From NCBI GenBank assembly GCA_009602725.1, contig WELB01000373.1, positions 41,306 to 77,987 of the forward strand: a DNA stretch of 36,682 nucleotides, in the 5' to 3' direction. Below the pieces are notes generated by a model. The model was not told the origin of the DNA. It did no database searches and was given only the letters and a program-made list of their open reading frames with translations. Below are positions 11,738-32,211 of the stretch, one piece after another. How positions within the stretch are numbered: position 1 is the first letter of the stretch; every line of letters begins with the position of its first letter. Position numbers and translations under genes: made by a program. The stretch is from Spirogloea muscicola (Eukaryota > Streptophyta > Zygnematophyceae > Spirogloeales > Spirogloeaceae).

Positions 11738-12130
11738 GAGAGAAGGCCCGCGGTGCGCATGAGGTATAAGGGACGCCAAATCAGGCTTATTTACTGTTCG
11801 ACTAGTGCAGAGAAAAAAGCTGGTGCAAAGAGTGGGGCTAAGGTAACAGAGCGACAGCCAGCTGAAGGGGGACCTCAGTACTCACGAGTGAGCACCAGAC
11901 ATTCCGACAGGCTTCACTTCGGGAGCGGAGCACGGCACAGAGTGCACAGAGAGAAGGCGCGCCGTGCGCATGAAATGTAATGGTGGCCATTTGAAGCCAA
12001 CGCACTGTTCAGGCAAAAGCTAGTGCAATAGGTAGGGCTTCACATAATGAAGCCCTATGCTAAGGTGGCTGAGGAAACAGTGTGAAGCTAGTACCCAGGA
12101 GTACCCTAGCACGTGCGTACACGACAGGCC
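11738..12130 (+). repeat. two diverged tandem copies of repeat A
   Basis: The unit begins with GCGCGC(C)GTGCGCATGAAAT-like sequence at about 11748 and again at about 11957. Both continue through a GGGA/CGCCAAAT stretch to a GAGTGAGCAC or related end. The same unit at 12410-12545 and 15434-15586 is better preserved. These copies are heavily diverged from each other. Confidence 0.45.
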
Positions 12131-12409
12131 AACTCGGGGAGAGGCGGTGGCTGTGGGAGGGCAGCCCAAGAGGAACTGACAAAGGGAGGACGGAAGGGGA
12201 AAGCCCAGTCGCTTGGGGTGGGAAGTGAGCTCTTCGAAAGGGGGGGGCTGTGAAAAGCCAGCCCAATAATGAACAAGGTCCAAAGGGTCGGAAGGCGCCA
12301 AATCCACACAGCTATGCAGGAGACTACAGCGAATGGGAGCTTTAGTAGCCCGAGTCACCAGCCGCAAGTTGGAGTAAGTTGCAGCTGGGAAAACAGGAAG
12401 AGAAGAAAG

Positions 12410-12545
12410 ACGCGTGGTGCGCATGAAAATGAAAGGGAGGCCAAATCGAGCCTTGCGAATATTCTGGTAGCGGGCAAATGAGCTGGCTGATGGGGCCTCT
12501 AGTAGCCACGAGTGAGCACATTCATATCCGACAAGCTAAGCGTAG
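12410..12545 (+). repeat. copy of repeat A
   Basis: Aligned by eye to 15434-15586: CGCGTGGTGCGCATGAAAAT, GGGAGGCCAAATCGAGCCTT, a GGGCAAATGAGCTGGCTGAT block, CACGAGTGAGCACATTCATA and finally CCGACAAGCTAAGC. Identity is clearly above background over the whole unit. Confidence 0.7.
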
Positions 12546-13446
12546 CGGCCATAAAGAGAGAATCCCGACGAGACCCAGAGTAGCATCTAAAGCGCGGCCT
12601 TCCCGCAAGTGCACTGCATGAGCCAGGGACAAAGGAAACAGCTCTTTCAGTTTACGGGAATGGCTGTGAGAGGCCAAGCCTAAACAAGAGTACAAGGATT
12701 GAAAAGGGCCGGATGGCGCAAAAAGCAGAATTTCATTCTCAAGTCGTCAGCAAGAGAAGCTCAATCATCTCGGGTCAGCAAAAGCAAGTCAGAATAACCA
12801 GAGGGCGGAAAAGCGCCCTGACTGATGCTCGTCGTATAAAGGCAGGTGCCGCTGATGCATTCGTCTGCTCTCTCTTTCTGCTTTCTGCTCTGCTCTTTCT
12901 CTCAGGCAGGCGGTCATGCTGAATCCTTGGTGGAGACTGCACGCGTGTCTTCTGGTGCCGTTGAGGTGTGGTCCTCGTCTGCACAGAGGTTCTACAAGCT
13001 CTCAAGGGCCAGATTGTTTTACACACCAAGTAGTGCACTAAAGTTATCCTTGCCATCCATGTTTGGTAGACACCTTGTGTTCCAAATCACATCAACAACC
13101 ACTAGTCAGCTCCCGCTGCGCTGTGTCTTCCTAGTCTTCATAAGCCAAGTTGAGTTACTGATTCTCAAACAAGGTGCTCAGCGCCTTGAACAGGTACCAA
13201 TTGCAGTCCTACCCGAGACAAACTAGTTGCTTGTTTGCTTAGGCTTTACCAATCTATTACAGGCTTGGGACGGCCTACCAGGAACTTCTGAGCCTGACAT
13301 ACAGCCTTGAAGGATACAGTGTACATACTGGCATACTGGCTACTGTACATAAATGCGCGGCCAACTGCTGCCAAGGATGTAAAATACGGTGTACAGTAAT
13401 GGTAAGATACAATGTAGATATCATGTCCAAAAATGGTTGAAATGCA

Positions 13447-16400
13447 TTAACCCCGCACCACCTCTTTGAGGGTGCTTTCTATCATCCTTCCAGCAGCTCG
13501 CTTGTAAATGTATTCAAACTGAGCGCTGAGGCGATTGACCTTGTACATTACTGTACTAACACAGCTTGGTCTCACAGACCAGCCACATCCGTCGAACTTA
13601 CCGTACGTATTAGCCAGGACAGACACAGACATACCTGCCTGCAGTGGTTGCGCCCTACAGTGTGCCATTTTTTCAGCTGCAAGACGTGCATGTCGACCCC
13701 TACGACTTGCAGCATTGTTTCCAGCTTCAGCTGTCCTCTAATAAATGGGTCTTTGCCCCTAAAAAACTTGCAGAGCAGTCATACTGAGGAGTACAGAGTG
13801 TCATAACGGTCTCACTATGAACATGTGCCGAGTTGTCACAGAGACGCTGATAGGTGGCTTAAAGCAGAAGGCAGAGCAACTGATGTGCACTGTCTTGATT
13901 GTGTTATGCACTTGGTCCAGTTGTTTCAGATCCTTCCTAAATTTGCAGTACTCGAAGGTTGATGTCAGCACATTTCTTCACAACGGAACGGAGGTACTGG
14001 TCAACTCGCCTGGCTGTTTACCAGAATGGGAAGAAGCTCCTCAGAATGCCACCTTCTCATTGGATTGAGCTTCCCTCATTCATGCAAAGGCAATAAAGGA
14101 CGCTCTATACAAAGGGCATGTACAACGTATGCCAGTTCGTCTCGCCACATTGACCAGCGGCGGCAGGCTTAGAACGCTTTGCTTTCAAAAAATGTGCACC
14201 AGAGCAGATCAACAAGAGCACACACTTGCCTGTTCCCAACAGCAACGCAATGCATGCCCCACGCTGCTATGCTACAACTAAATTGCACTAGTCTTGCATT
14301 ATATCGCTCGAAAGAACAAGTCACCATGGCTGAGGCACATGGAACCCCTCTGCTGAAGCAGCATGGAGTACAGGCTGAAAGCATCTGCAGATGCAGATTC
14401 AAGAGCATCACCTTCTTTGGGATTTGCTCCAGTGCCATAATCAACGAAATCGGCCATGTTCATGCAGCACAGGCCAGTGCCAAAATTGGTGAACGACGAA
14501 GTGGGCGTAAGCGGAAACCTGTAAGCACGCACATCATCAATCGTGACAAGCACCTCATTGACAGCAAAAGGGTCGCGCCCCCAGCTGGCATTTTCAAGAC
14601 TATCAGGAGGCTGGTAAAAGGCAGCCACGGTAAGCTGGGCGGCAGGTGCCCGTATGAACCCGTGTTTTCAAATTCACAATCTGACACTTGGACCAACTAA
14701 ATTATACTCACCCACTGGGCATTGGTTGGTGGACCTCCTGCAAGGTCAGCCAACTGCTTCATACGCCAAAGCAGGAGAAAAGAGCTTGAGGGCTTCACAC
14801 AAAACCTCGCCTGCTTGATGACGCGGAGGGCATGCTTGAGCAAGGCAGCCGCTGGTGAGGTCTCAACAAGGTCACACTGAAGGTTGCAAGCACTGTAGAA
14901 CTAAATCCTGGTCCACCAAGAGCTCCTCTCAGCAGCCCTCCTTCAAAGCTGCAGGCCACAGACAAGCTGCTTTGCAAACAACATGCGCCTCAGCAGCCAA
15001 GAAAAAGAGGTGAAAATAGAATATGAATTGTCGAGGCCGCCTCATCCTGGCTGTTCTTTGCACCCTCCAATGTAGAGCACGAAGCACATGTGGCTGTGCT
15101 CACTGAGGGACGCTAGCTGGAGGAGCAACCCAGGACCCTGCAATACAGCTAGATGTGGTTTGGCTCCTCAGCTTAGCTTGTCAGATATGCATGTGCTCAC
15201 TCGGGGATATTTAGTGTCCCCCTTAGCTAGCTCATTACCCCGTAACAGGACATTTGTAAGGCTAGAAATGGCCTCACTTTTAATGTCATGCGCGCCGCGC
15301 GCCTTCTCTCCTGGGCGGGTCAATCTACTGTAGGTTATGTAGGTCTCAAGATGTGCTTGCCTTTGTACTTGGCCATGTGGCCTTCGTTTGTTTCAAATAC
15401 ACGTAAAATTTTCCTGGGCAAAGGGGGGGGGGGGGAGGCGCGCGGTGCGCATGAAATTGAGAGGGAGGCCAATTCAAGCCTTACAAATGACCTGTTAACT
15501 GGGTAATGAGCTGGCTAAGGGGGACACTAATATCCTCGAGTGAGCACATGCACATCTGACAAGCTAAGCTGAGGCACCAAACCACCACCACGGAAGCCAT
15601 TAGCCTGTGCTAATGCACGACCAGCACGCTGGTGTACCGCGAGTGCGAAGGAAGGTTTCGTGTATTTGAAACAAACGAAGGCCAAATGGCCAAGTACAAG
15701 GCAAGCACATCTTAAGACCTACATAACCTACAGTAGATTGACCCGCTCAGAAACCACGGGTCAAAACATAAAGGTCGCTAACCGATGCCTGGATACTAGA
15801 TGCGAAGGAGAGAAGGCGCGCGGAGCTGGAAGGGGGAACGGGGCGGAAGGGGGAACGGAAGGGGAAAGGCCCAGTCGATTGGCGTGGGAGGCGGAGCGTG
15901 GAGGTGGGGTCACGAGGCCACCGGGGCTGCACGTGGTGTAGGGGCCGGGGCGAACGACGGCCCCAATGGGCCGGCGAGGAGGGCGGGGGGCCAGCCGGGA
16001 GCCAGGCCACGGCGGCGCGGCGCGCCCAGTCGGGGCGCTTGACGGGGCCGGCCCATTGGGCGCGCCGTTTCCCCCCCCACTGGGTGNGCCGTCGCGGTCG
16101 CGGCGGGTCCTGCATTCCCGCGCGGCGGTCTTCCGCCGCGGTGTCTCCTCGCCGCGCCCCGCTCCCCCGGCCGCCCGCCGCGGGGCCTCATTCGCCCTCG
16201 CCATTGACGCCCTGCAGCTGGCCGGCCATCGGCTGCTGGGGCGGCTGATGCTCTGGCCCGCCGGGCTGAGGAGTCCGCCGCCTTCAGCGGGCTTCCTGGC
16301 GGGACTGGCAAGGCTAGAAAAGGTCGCCAGGGAGCGGAACAGCCGCCGAGATGTGGCAGGCCTGCCGAGTCGTTTAGGCACCTCGGAGCACTGGCGCAGC

Positions 16401-16450
16401 AGCGGCGCAGCAGATGAGAGGAGGAGAAAGTCCAGCGCCGCCGTGGCCAT
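13447..16450 (-). CDS. unidentified protein-coding gene (fragmentary model)
   Basis: I could not name this gene. The most convincing piece is the pair 14942-14712 or so (LVETSPAAALLKHALRVIKQ then QLADLAGGPPTNAQW, ending at a GTGAGT donor) joined in phase 0 to 14654-14520 (LTVAAFYQPPDSLENASWGR then PFAVNEVLVTIDDVRAY) after a CCCAG acceptor. A C-terminal exon at about 13640-13447 reads YIYKRAAGRMIESTLKEVVR before TAA; a possible 51-base in-frame intron lies inside it. A GC-rich minus-strand frame opening with ATG at 16450 (MATAALDFLLLSSAAPLL) looks like a transit peptide and could be the first exon, in which case the 15154-15900 repeats sit in intron 1. Middle exons at 13700-14150 are not resolved. 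It is also possible that two separate genes are involved. No domain was recognised. Confidence 0.4.
15154..15745. mobile_element. foldback (MITE-like) element with two nested inverted pairs
   Basis: Four blocks lie in the order A', B', A, B. A' (15154-15306) is the inverted copy of A (15434-15586), sharing GTGGTTTGG, CTTAGCTTGTCAGAT, GTGCTCACTCG and GCGCACCGCGCGCC-type sequence. B' (15316-15403) is the inverted copy of B (15659-15745) with only about two mismatches and one gap in 88 bases. Relatives of both blocks occur singly at 10183-10330, 11428-11482 and 12410-12545. There is no transposase frame, so it would be non-autonomous. I could not define target-site duplications. Confidence 0.65.
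15746..15900 (+). repeat. extension of the dispersed repeat family beyond block B
   Basis: GGTCGCTAACCGATGCCTGG after block B matches the old copy near 10183-10210 in reverse. GGAAGGGGAAAGGCCCAGTC at about 15857 matches a block at about 12189-12210 (GGAAGGGGAAAGCCCAGTC). The repeat therefore reaches almost to the GC-rich first-exon region that begins near 15950. Confidence 0.5.
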
Positions 16451-16461
16451 GAGATGGTGAG
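16451..16461. promoter_or_regulatory. gap between two head-to-head ATG codons
   Basis: The minus-strand ATG at 16450-16448 and the plus-strand ATG of the FAN-like gene at 16462 are separated by 11 bases. If both are used, each 5' UTR lies inside the other gene's coding exon and the promoter must be shared or overlapping. This depends on the unverified first exon of the minus-strand gene. Confidence 0.25.
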
Positions 16462-26245
<9,784 letters not shown>

Positions 26246-27446
26246 ATGGGATGCAAGTCTGGCTACTCAGCACACCCAAATGCCGGGGGCTGCGCCATTG
26301 CCGCCCCCCGAGCACCGAGCCTGGGCAGCCGTTTGGCCCCCTGGCCTTGTACAATGTCACGTGCAGGAGCTGGTGCTTTTACTAGCCGGCACTGACGCGG
26401 GGCCAGTGGCCTGACTGCACACCATTTACAAACGAAGCTGTCACAGCTGCTGCCAAGTGGAATCTACTCACATGCTCCACCAGGTACCTCTGTAGGTTAT
26501 GCAGTTGCTCCTCATGCATGTTGTAAAAGCTGGGGTAGGGAGCGCACGGTATTGTCATATGGTTGAGCGCGCCTGCGCAAACATGCACAGCCCCCTTGCC
26601 AGCCTCCAGATTGTACAGGAAGGGTGCACAAAGAAGCTGGGCTCATGCAGGAGCTTTGACAAAATTACTACGCCGAAGGCGTAATTCGTTCAGAAGTACT
26701 CCCAATGAAGGTGGCCAAAGCTAGTCAAAGAACTACCTCCTGCGTCTTCCAGCAACTCAAATTCGTCTCGCTAATGCAAGCAACACATCAGAGTGGATCA
26801 GCATCCGGAGGTCATGCATTTTGGCCAGGTGAGCCTCAGCCGCCCTTCTGCTGAGGCAGTCTAGTAAGCTCTTCCTTTGTGAGACGACCTTTTCTCAGCG
26901 CTTACTTGAAGCTGAGGCAGATCCTCAGAGGAGTGGAGGAGGAGGGCGGGGGCATGGCTCCATGAAGGTCAACACAAAATGCGCTGCGCCACATAGGTGC
27001 TCAGCATCTTGGCAGGGCGAAGACCCAAGCAACTGGGGCAGAGCCTGCGCCGCAGGCTCCAAACTTGCCTGCCCACGATGATGCAACAGGTTGAAGCCTG
27101 GGATGCACAAGTGAGCCAGTCAGCCAGAGACCTCCTCCTGCTGCAGCTGGCGGTCTGGTGGAGACGAGCTCCCCCTGCAGCTGCGGTCTGGCCCAAAGTA
27201 CGAGTCCACTATTGACAGCTGGTCGAACGCCTTGAAGTCCGCTCGGATTCCCGAGAGGCTTGAATTCCCACCACTGCCCACCTTGTGTCTACATGCACGT
27301 CCTTGCCTGCAGGTACAATGATCATAGATTTAGCTCTTTATCAAGCGAGACATGGAAGCCTGACCGCTATTCAAGGCTAATGATTTTGCGTCCCCCTTGA
27401 GCGACATGGAACCCCACGTTCATCCTCTGCCAACCTTGATGCACAG
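26246..27446. other. convergent intergenic spacer, no gene recognised
   Basis: It separates the stop codons of the FAN-like (+) and myotubularin (-) genes and should contain both 3' UTRs. Short open frames on both strands lack any signature or plausible splice context. I see no repeat or RNA gene in it. Confidence 0.6.
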
Positions 27447-30400
27447 CTATGCCAACCTGCAAGAAGCTCTTCGGCATGAAGCTCCTCGGCAGCGGTCAGC
27501 CTCTGCTGTTAGCGACACGGAGACTGCAAAGTCCTCTGGAAATTCAGCATCTTTCCACATATCCAAGCGTCTTTCATCCTTGTCAGCTTCTCCGACTTTG
27601 GATAGTGCACCAGAAGGCAGCTGGCAGTGTCCTCCTAATGCTGCACAAAAACAGGCAATGCTGACCTGTGCCATGAGTACAAGCACAACCGCGCAACAGC
27701 CATACACCGGCAAGTAGCCTGTTGAGCACCTACATGTCAATCAACAAGCCCCATAATTGTAGGGGCGGCAGGCGCCATCGTTATATGATCATGTATGCAA
27801 GTTCAAGCGACAATACTTCAAAGTGTTGATACAATGATACCCATGCCGACCGAAAGTGACATGTTACCTTGCAGGCCCCTCTGCAAGCTGGCACACTCCT
27901 GCTGTGCACGAGCTGAGACAACCTTCGTGGCCTCATGTGCCAAGCACTCACTTTCCAGCCTCTCCCGGAGACTAGACGCTGATGCCTCAAGTTCTCTACA
28001 TCGTTGTTCCATGGTCCTCTTGGCCTGTGAACGAATGTGTCAAGCGGTAGGCCAAGCTTATATTAAGCTCAGATCAACACATGAGTAAGTACCAATAGCT
28101 GATCTCATGAAGTCCGACAGTGGCCTCGTCTCTTGAGCCTTGCTAAATTAATGAAGCAGAGGAGGGTTGCTCACTGCCTCTGTTGAGACCATCCGTTGGC
28201 AAAGAAGATCTGATGTACTCTTAAGAGGTCCATAAGGGAGCACTGGTTGAGCTCCAAACTCAACAGGCAATGCCCATCGAAGGAAAAACTGGGGCCAGAG
28301 GAGGGGAGCCAGGGCTGCAACTGGTGGCAAGAGCACATCTCTGTGTACATTCGGGTCGTAAAGTACATTCACATGTGGATGAGGGCTTTGGGCATCTCTC
28401 CCTCTGCCTGCTCGCTTCCTTGATAAATCTTGCCACATGCTGCTGCACTGACTCCACACAGCCCCTTGTCGACGTTCCTTCTCGCTGCAAAGAGCGTGCA
28501 AAGGAGACAATGTGTAAATAAGTGACACAAAGCTGGGTAGCCACTCAAGGAAGCCTGACACATTTCCTTTACCTGCCTGCATCAGCAAAAGCGGCACCTC
28601 TGACAAATACAATTCAGCTATGCTACTACACTGACTGCACAGAGAAAGAGACTGCGCAAGAACGACACAATCTTGCCTGTTGCAGAGGAAATCGCCGTGC
28701 CGGCAGGCATGTACTTCATCAGCGAGGTCCACAAGGAACATCGAAGTGTATTCGAAGGCTTCTGGGAAAATGCGCAACAGCTGTGACACACAGTCCAACC
28801 ATTGCAAAAATATGGGACCCTGGTTGAGCACACTGGGGCCGCCACCTCCACTTCCCCCGCCAATGCTTCCGCTTGCTGATGGCATGCCTCTGATAGAAGC
28901 TGATGCAGAAGTCGATAACGAGCTCAAACTGTCCACGGATATGCTACTGCTCCCAAGGGAAAATGCGGAAGGTGACGGCGAAGAGGGCTGGCAGTAGCTC
29001 ATGCCCATGCGCTCAGCGAAGGGGTGGCCAAAAGCTAGCCAGTCCTTCTCTACCAGAGCCTGAAAACCTGCACATGCATTCCCCAATCGCGATTGGTGCG
29101 ATGCTCTAATTGAATTTAAGTTCCTGTAGGACTCTCTATTTGGACATTGTTGTCGTAGCGTCCAGTGATCTGACTGAGTCTAAGATCCTGCGAATATCTA
29201 CTCAGACAAACGCAGACAATGTCGCTGTTGTTATACCTCTGAATGTGCGGTAGTATGGATCCAGAAGCAGGTTGCTCAGAGACACAAGCTGAGCCGTCCT
29301 ATCCCACCCATCGCTGCAGTGCACTAGAACCGACGTCTCGTCCACAGCAATTCGTGCCGCTATCCATGCAGCTCCAGCCAGCAGGGCATGGACGTGCTGC
29401 AGCCAACCAGAATCAGCAAGTGCAGCAGCTGCTACAGCTGTGCTGCTGGTGTTACCCCCGGTCCAACCGCCCCCTGTTCCCTGGCTGCGGAGGAGCGAAG
29501 AAGAGCCATCCGATGAGCAAGCCCCATGTACATCGAGATACTCACGAAGACGTTGGAAACTCTCTCGCATAATGTGGATGTTCTCGATGCCAAGGAATAC
29601 AACCTGCATGGAAGCAGGTATGCTGAAGTTAGCCATTCTAGGGAGTAAGACTTGTGAGTCCCGTGACAAAACTTCAAAGCCCGCACAACCAAAGGGGACT
29701 TGAGTCTGCTCTACTAGTGAACGTTACCACACAAGTACAGATACTAATAGCCGGGACAAGCGCTACCTCTGAGTGCCGGTAATTTGCAGCAGGCTCAGAT
29801 CCACCGCCCATAGCTCCATTAGCCAGCGCATTCTTTCGCGGCCGTGCATCTGCAATGTATAGCTTCCTGCCGCTATCGCTGAGAGCAGCCACGAGCTTCT
29901 CATCTGCTTCATTTCTGCTGCTCAACATGATTCCAACCAGAGGCTGTGCAGACCTGCAGAGGGTAGCACCATTGACAGGGTGGCGCCAGCTGACAGCAGG
30001 TAACCTGCCCCTCGCACGGAACGCTGAGGCGGCCAGCAAATCCTCATCTGTGATTCCTGGTGGAACTAGTAAGAGGGAGGGATAGGTAGGACATATGCTG
30101 TAGCTTGCATTCCCCTCACTAATGCGCCAACCTTCACTCCGACCTGATTTGCTTGGGAGGAGGCTCGCTACACTCTGCCTTTGCATGATAACTCCGTCAA
30201 CTCTGCTCTGCAAAAGATCCCGTATGAGGTGCGGCTCTGACTCACTGAGGTTTCTCGTCATACTGCATTTGCTTGCCACATTGCAGCTATCAAGTATCCG
30301 GATATACTCTGCCCTCTGGTTTGCCACAGCATCCTGGCCCTGAGTTTGCACAGTATCAAGCTGCTCAGGCTTATCCAGGGACCTGGCATCAGACTTGCCA

Positions 30401-31720
30401 AGAAGGCCTGCGTCCTGAAAAGGCTGCACCTCATCTCCAAGTTGATCCCTGACTACAACAAAAGACTGTGACGCCCTTTCAGCCGCTCCAACAGCAAATG
30501 CATGCAAGTCAAGCATGCGAAGGGGTCGCATGAGTTGCAGCAGAGCGTCGTGTATGAGTCTTCGCTGCCTGGTCCTTGGCCGGAAGGCAAATAAGAGTGT
30601 TCGCACATCCTTTCCTGCATATAGACAACAGATTTTGTGTCCAATCGCATGTTACACGAAGTTGTCGGTCACAGAGTAACAATACAGACACTCTGCATCA
30701 ATAATGTGACCTCAAGAGCAAATGATCGCTGCAAAGCTTCCCTTGGCAAGAGAACCAACTCATTGAAAGTAAGTACTACTGACCTATCACTTGCAGGAGC
30801 CGGAGCCCTGGCACTCGCTCCATGGGACGCGACCAGCCAGCAGATGAGGCCCTGCCTGATTGCTATACCAGCAAAATGCAACAAACCAACAATTCAGCCC
30901 AAGCGCAGCAAGGCAGGCAAGGCTGCAGTGGTGTACATGCTTACATGCTCACTTACATGCCTCACCACGCTATCAGCATTCGGCTGCTAAAAGCATAGTG
31001 GATTGAGGTGCTATCATGACGTGGTGAGCAAGGACTTCGAATGTTGTCAGGTCAAGCCTTTCCCATGGTCCAAGCAAAACAGGAAGCCGTGCTCAGTCAC
31101 ATGAGGTGAAAAACGTACCAGCTTGCACATTCTGTCGATGGCACAAATTGGAATAGTCCCGAGGCTGAGAGGCTGAGCCTTGCCCTCACAGAGAAAGAGC
31201 AGGCGGAAGTTGGTCACCAGGAGAGAGCCAGTGACGTCACAGTTGACGAGTACCACATGCTGCAGCAAGTGCAGGCGGTTGCGTCAGGCGCATCCTGTGC
31301 ATTCATCGTGAACTGAAGCTCCGCTTGCTGCTGAACGAACGAGGAGCACTCGGTGTGCAGGATAGTAGCCAAGCTGTATCAAGCCACTGCCCCTGACTGT
31401 AATCCCGTTGCCGAACCCTTACAGACCCTGCCAACGCAATCCGTCCAGCTCTGCAGTCCAATGTTGATGGGAAACAGTGGCGCACAAGTCTGCTGAGCTC
31501 GGCTGCCAGCACACCGCATCTTTAACCCAAGTTGCCACTTGTAACAGCAACACTAGACCATTGTTGGCGGGCCGAGCAGGGGCTTCACCTGAACCTCAGC
31601 GACGATCTGCTCAGCGGGTAGCAGAGCTTGCTCAGCGGCCGCACTGAACGGGCGCGCCTCCACGTACGTCCACTTGCCGCCAAGGCCGCTGCCGTCAAGA
31701 GTCACGCCCTCCATCGACAT
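27447..31720 (-). CDS. myotubularin-family phosphoinositide 3-phosphatase
   Basis: Exons in transcript order: 31720-31589, 31259-31119, 30862-30784, 30614-29767, 29603-29237, 29067-28677, 28484-28175, 28024-27868, 27640-27447, all in phase, about 872 residues. The start MSMEGVTLDGSGLGGKW is the first Met after an upstream in-frame stop. A GRAM/PH module (VTGSLLVTNFRLLFLCEG) is followed by the phosphatase domain: GRLPAVSWRHPVNGATLCRS, VFLGIENIHIMRESFQRL, and the active-site loop VLVHCSDGWDRTAQLVSL, the intact Cx5R motif with Asp residues typical of active myotubularins. Then GFQALVEKDWLAFGHPFAER, GPIFLQWLDCVSQLL and FPEAFEYTSMFLVDLADEV, and near the C terminus a coiled coil (MEQRCRELEASASSLRERL). 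Known members dephosphorylate PI3P and PI(3,5)P2 on endosomal membranes. Unusual points are a Ser/Gly-rich insertion of about 45 residues between FAERMG and GPIFLQW, a long variable segment in exon 4, and a GC-AG intron. Confidence 0.95.
28485..28676 (-). other. GC-AG intron in the myotubularin gene
   Basis: The exon ending FLCN joins the exon starting EKERRQGAVW only if the donor is AG|GCAAG at 28677/28676 with a normal TTTGCAG acceptor ending at 28485. The joined codon gives Ser and the family pattern FLxN(C/S)E. AG|GCAAG is the usual consensus of the minor GC-AG class. No nearby GT donor preserves frame and homology. Confidence 0.75.
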
Positions 31721-32211
31721 GGCCTCGCGGTCTCTAGCTTCCTCGGAAGCAGCGGGCTCCGAGCCAGCTCGTTGGCGCCGCAGCAGCTCGAGCCTCGCAG
31801 CGCCTCACGCGACGGCGGCGCGCGCGGCGCATCTCGCCCGGGCGGCGGCGGCGGCGGTCAAGGCGCGGCAGAGCGCCGGAGGGGGGAGCGCCAGAGGAGG
31901 AGGATTCCGGGGGGGCGACCGGTGGGAATGGCACGGGGCAGCTTGCCGCGCTGCAGGCCGTGGGAAGATTCCTGCCAGATACTGTATTCTCTCCGCTGAA
32001 CACTTCCACTGATGAGTGGATGCGAAAGGGCCCAAGTCCGCTGGCGGCGGCGGGACGGCTGCCCCCGCCTGCCGCAGAAGGGGGGCCGGCTGTCAGAGCG
32101 CAGCACCCAAAGTCGCCTCTCCGCCTCGCTCCACCGGCCGCGCCCCTCTCCAGCCGCGGCCGCACAGCAGAAATCCGCCCATTTGCATATCCAAGCTTGG
32201 AGGCCGCCGCC
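31721..32211. promoter_or_regulatory. shared upstream region of two divergent genes
   Basis: About 490 bases separate the start codons of the myotubularin (-) and plastid-type (+) genes. The sequence is very GC-rich, rich in CpG, and open in several frames on both strands, but none of those frames shows family similarity. It must contain both 5' UTRs and either one bidirectional or two back-to-back promoters. I can point to no TATA box or named site. A minus-strand frame just upstream of the myotubularin ATG (ARLELLRRQRAGSEPAA) could be an N-terminal extension. Confidence 0.45.

Larger units (their letters stand above)
9171..12900. other. repeat-rich, gene-poor region
   Basis: No exon with a recognisable family signature was found here on either strand. 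The upstream side of the NSUN5-like gene must lie in the first few hundred bases. Most of the rest consists of decayed copies of two or three repeat families described separately, in both orientations, plus runs of G at about 11409 and 11487. Open frames in this stretch are products of the repeats and change frame from copy to copy. Confidence 0.65.

Noticed and set aside
12846-13226. 126-codon plus-strand frame starting with a hydrophobic stretch
   Set aside because: The hydrophobic start comes from a CT-rich tract; the remainder has no conserved feature and no neighbouring exons fit.
14179-14700. Open frame of 173 codons on the plus strand
   Set aside because: It is antisense to the minus-strand exons that have splice sites and protein-like composition, and shows no family signature.
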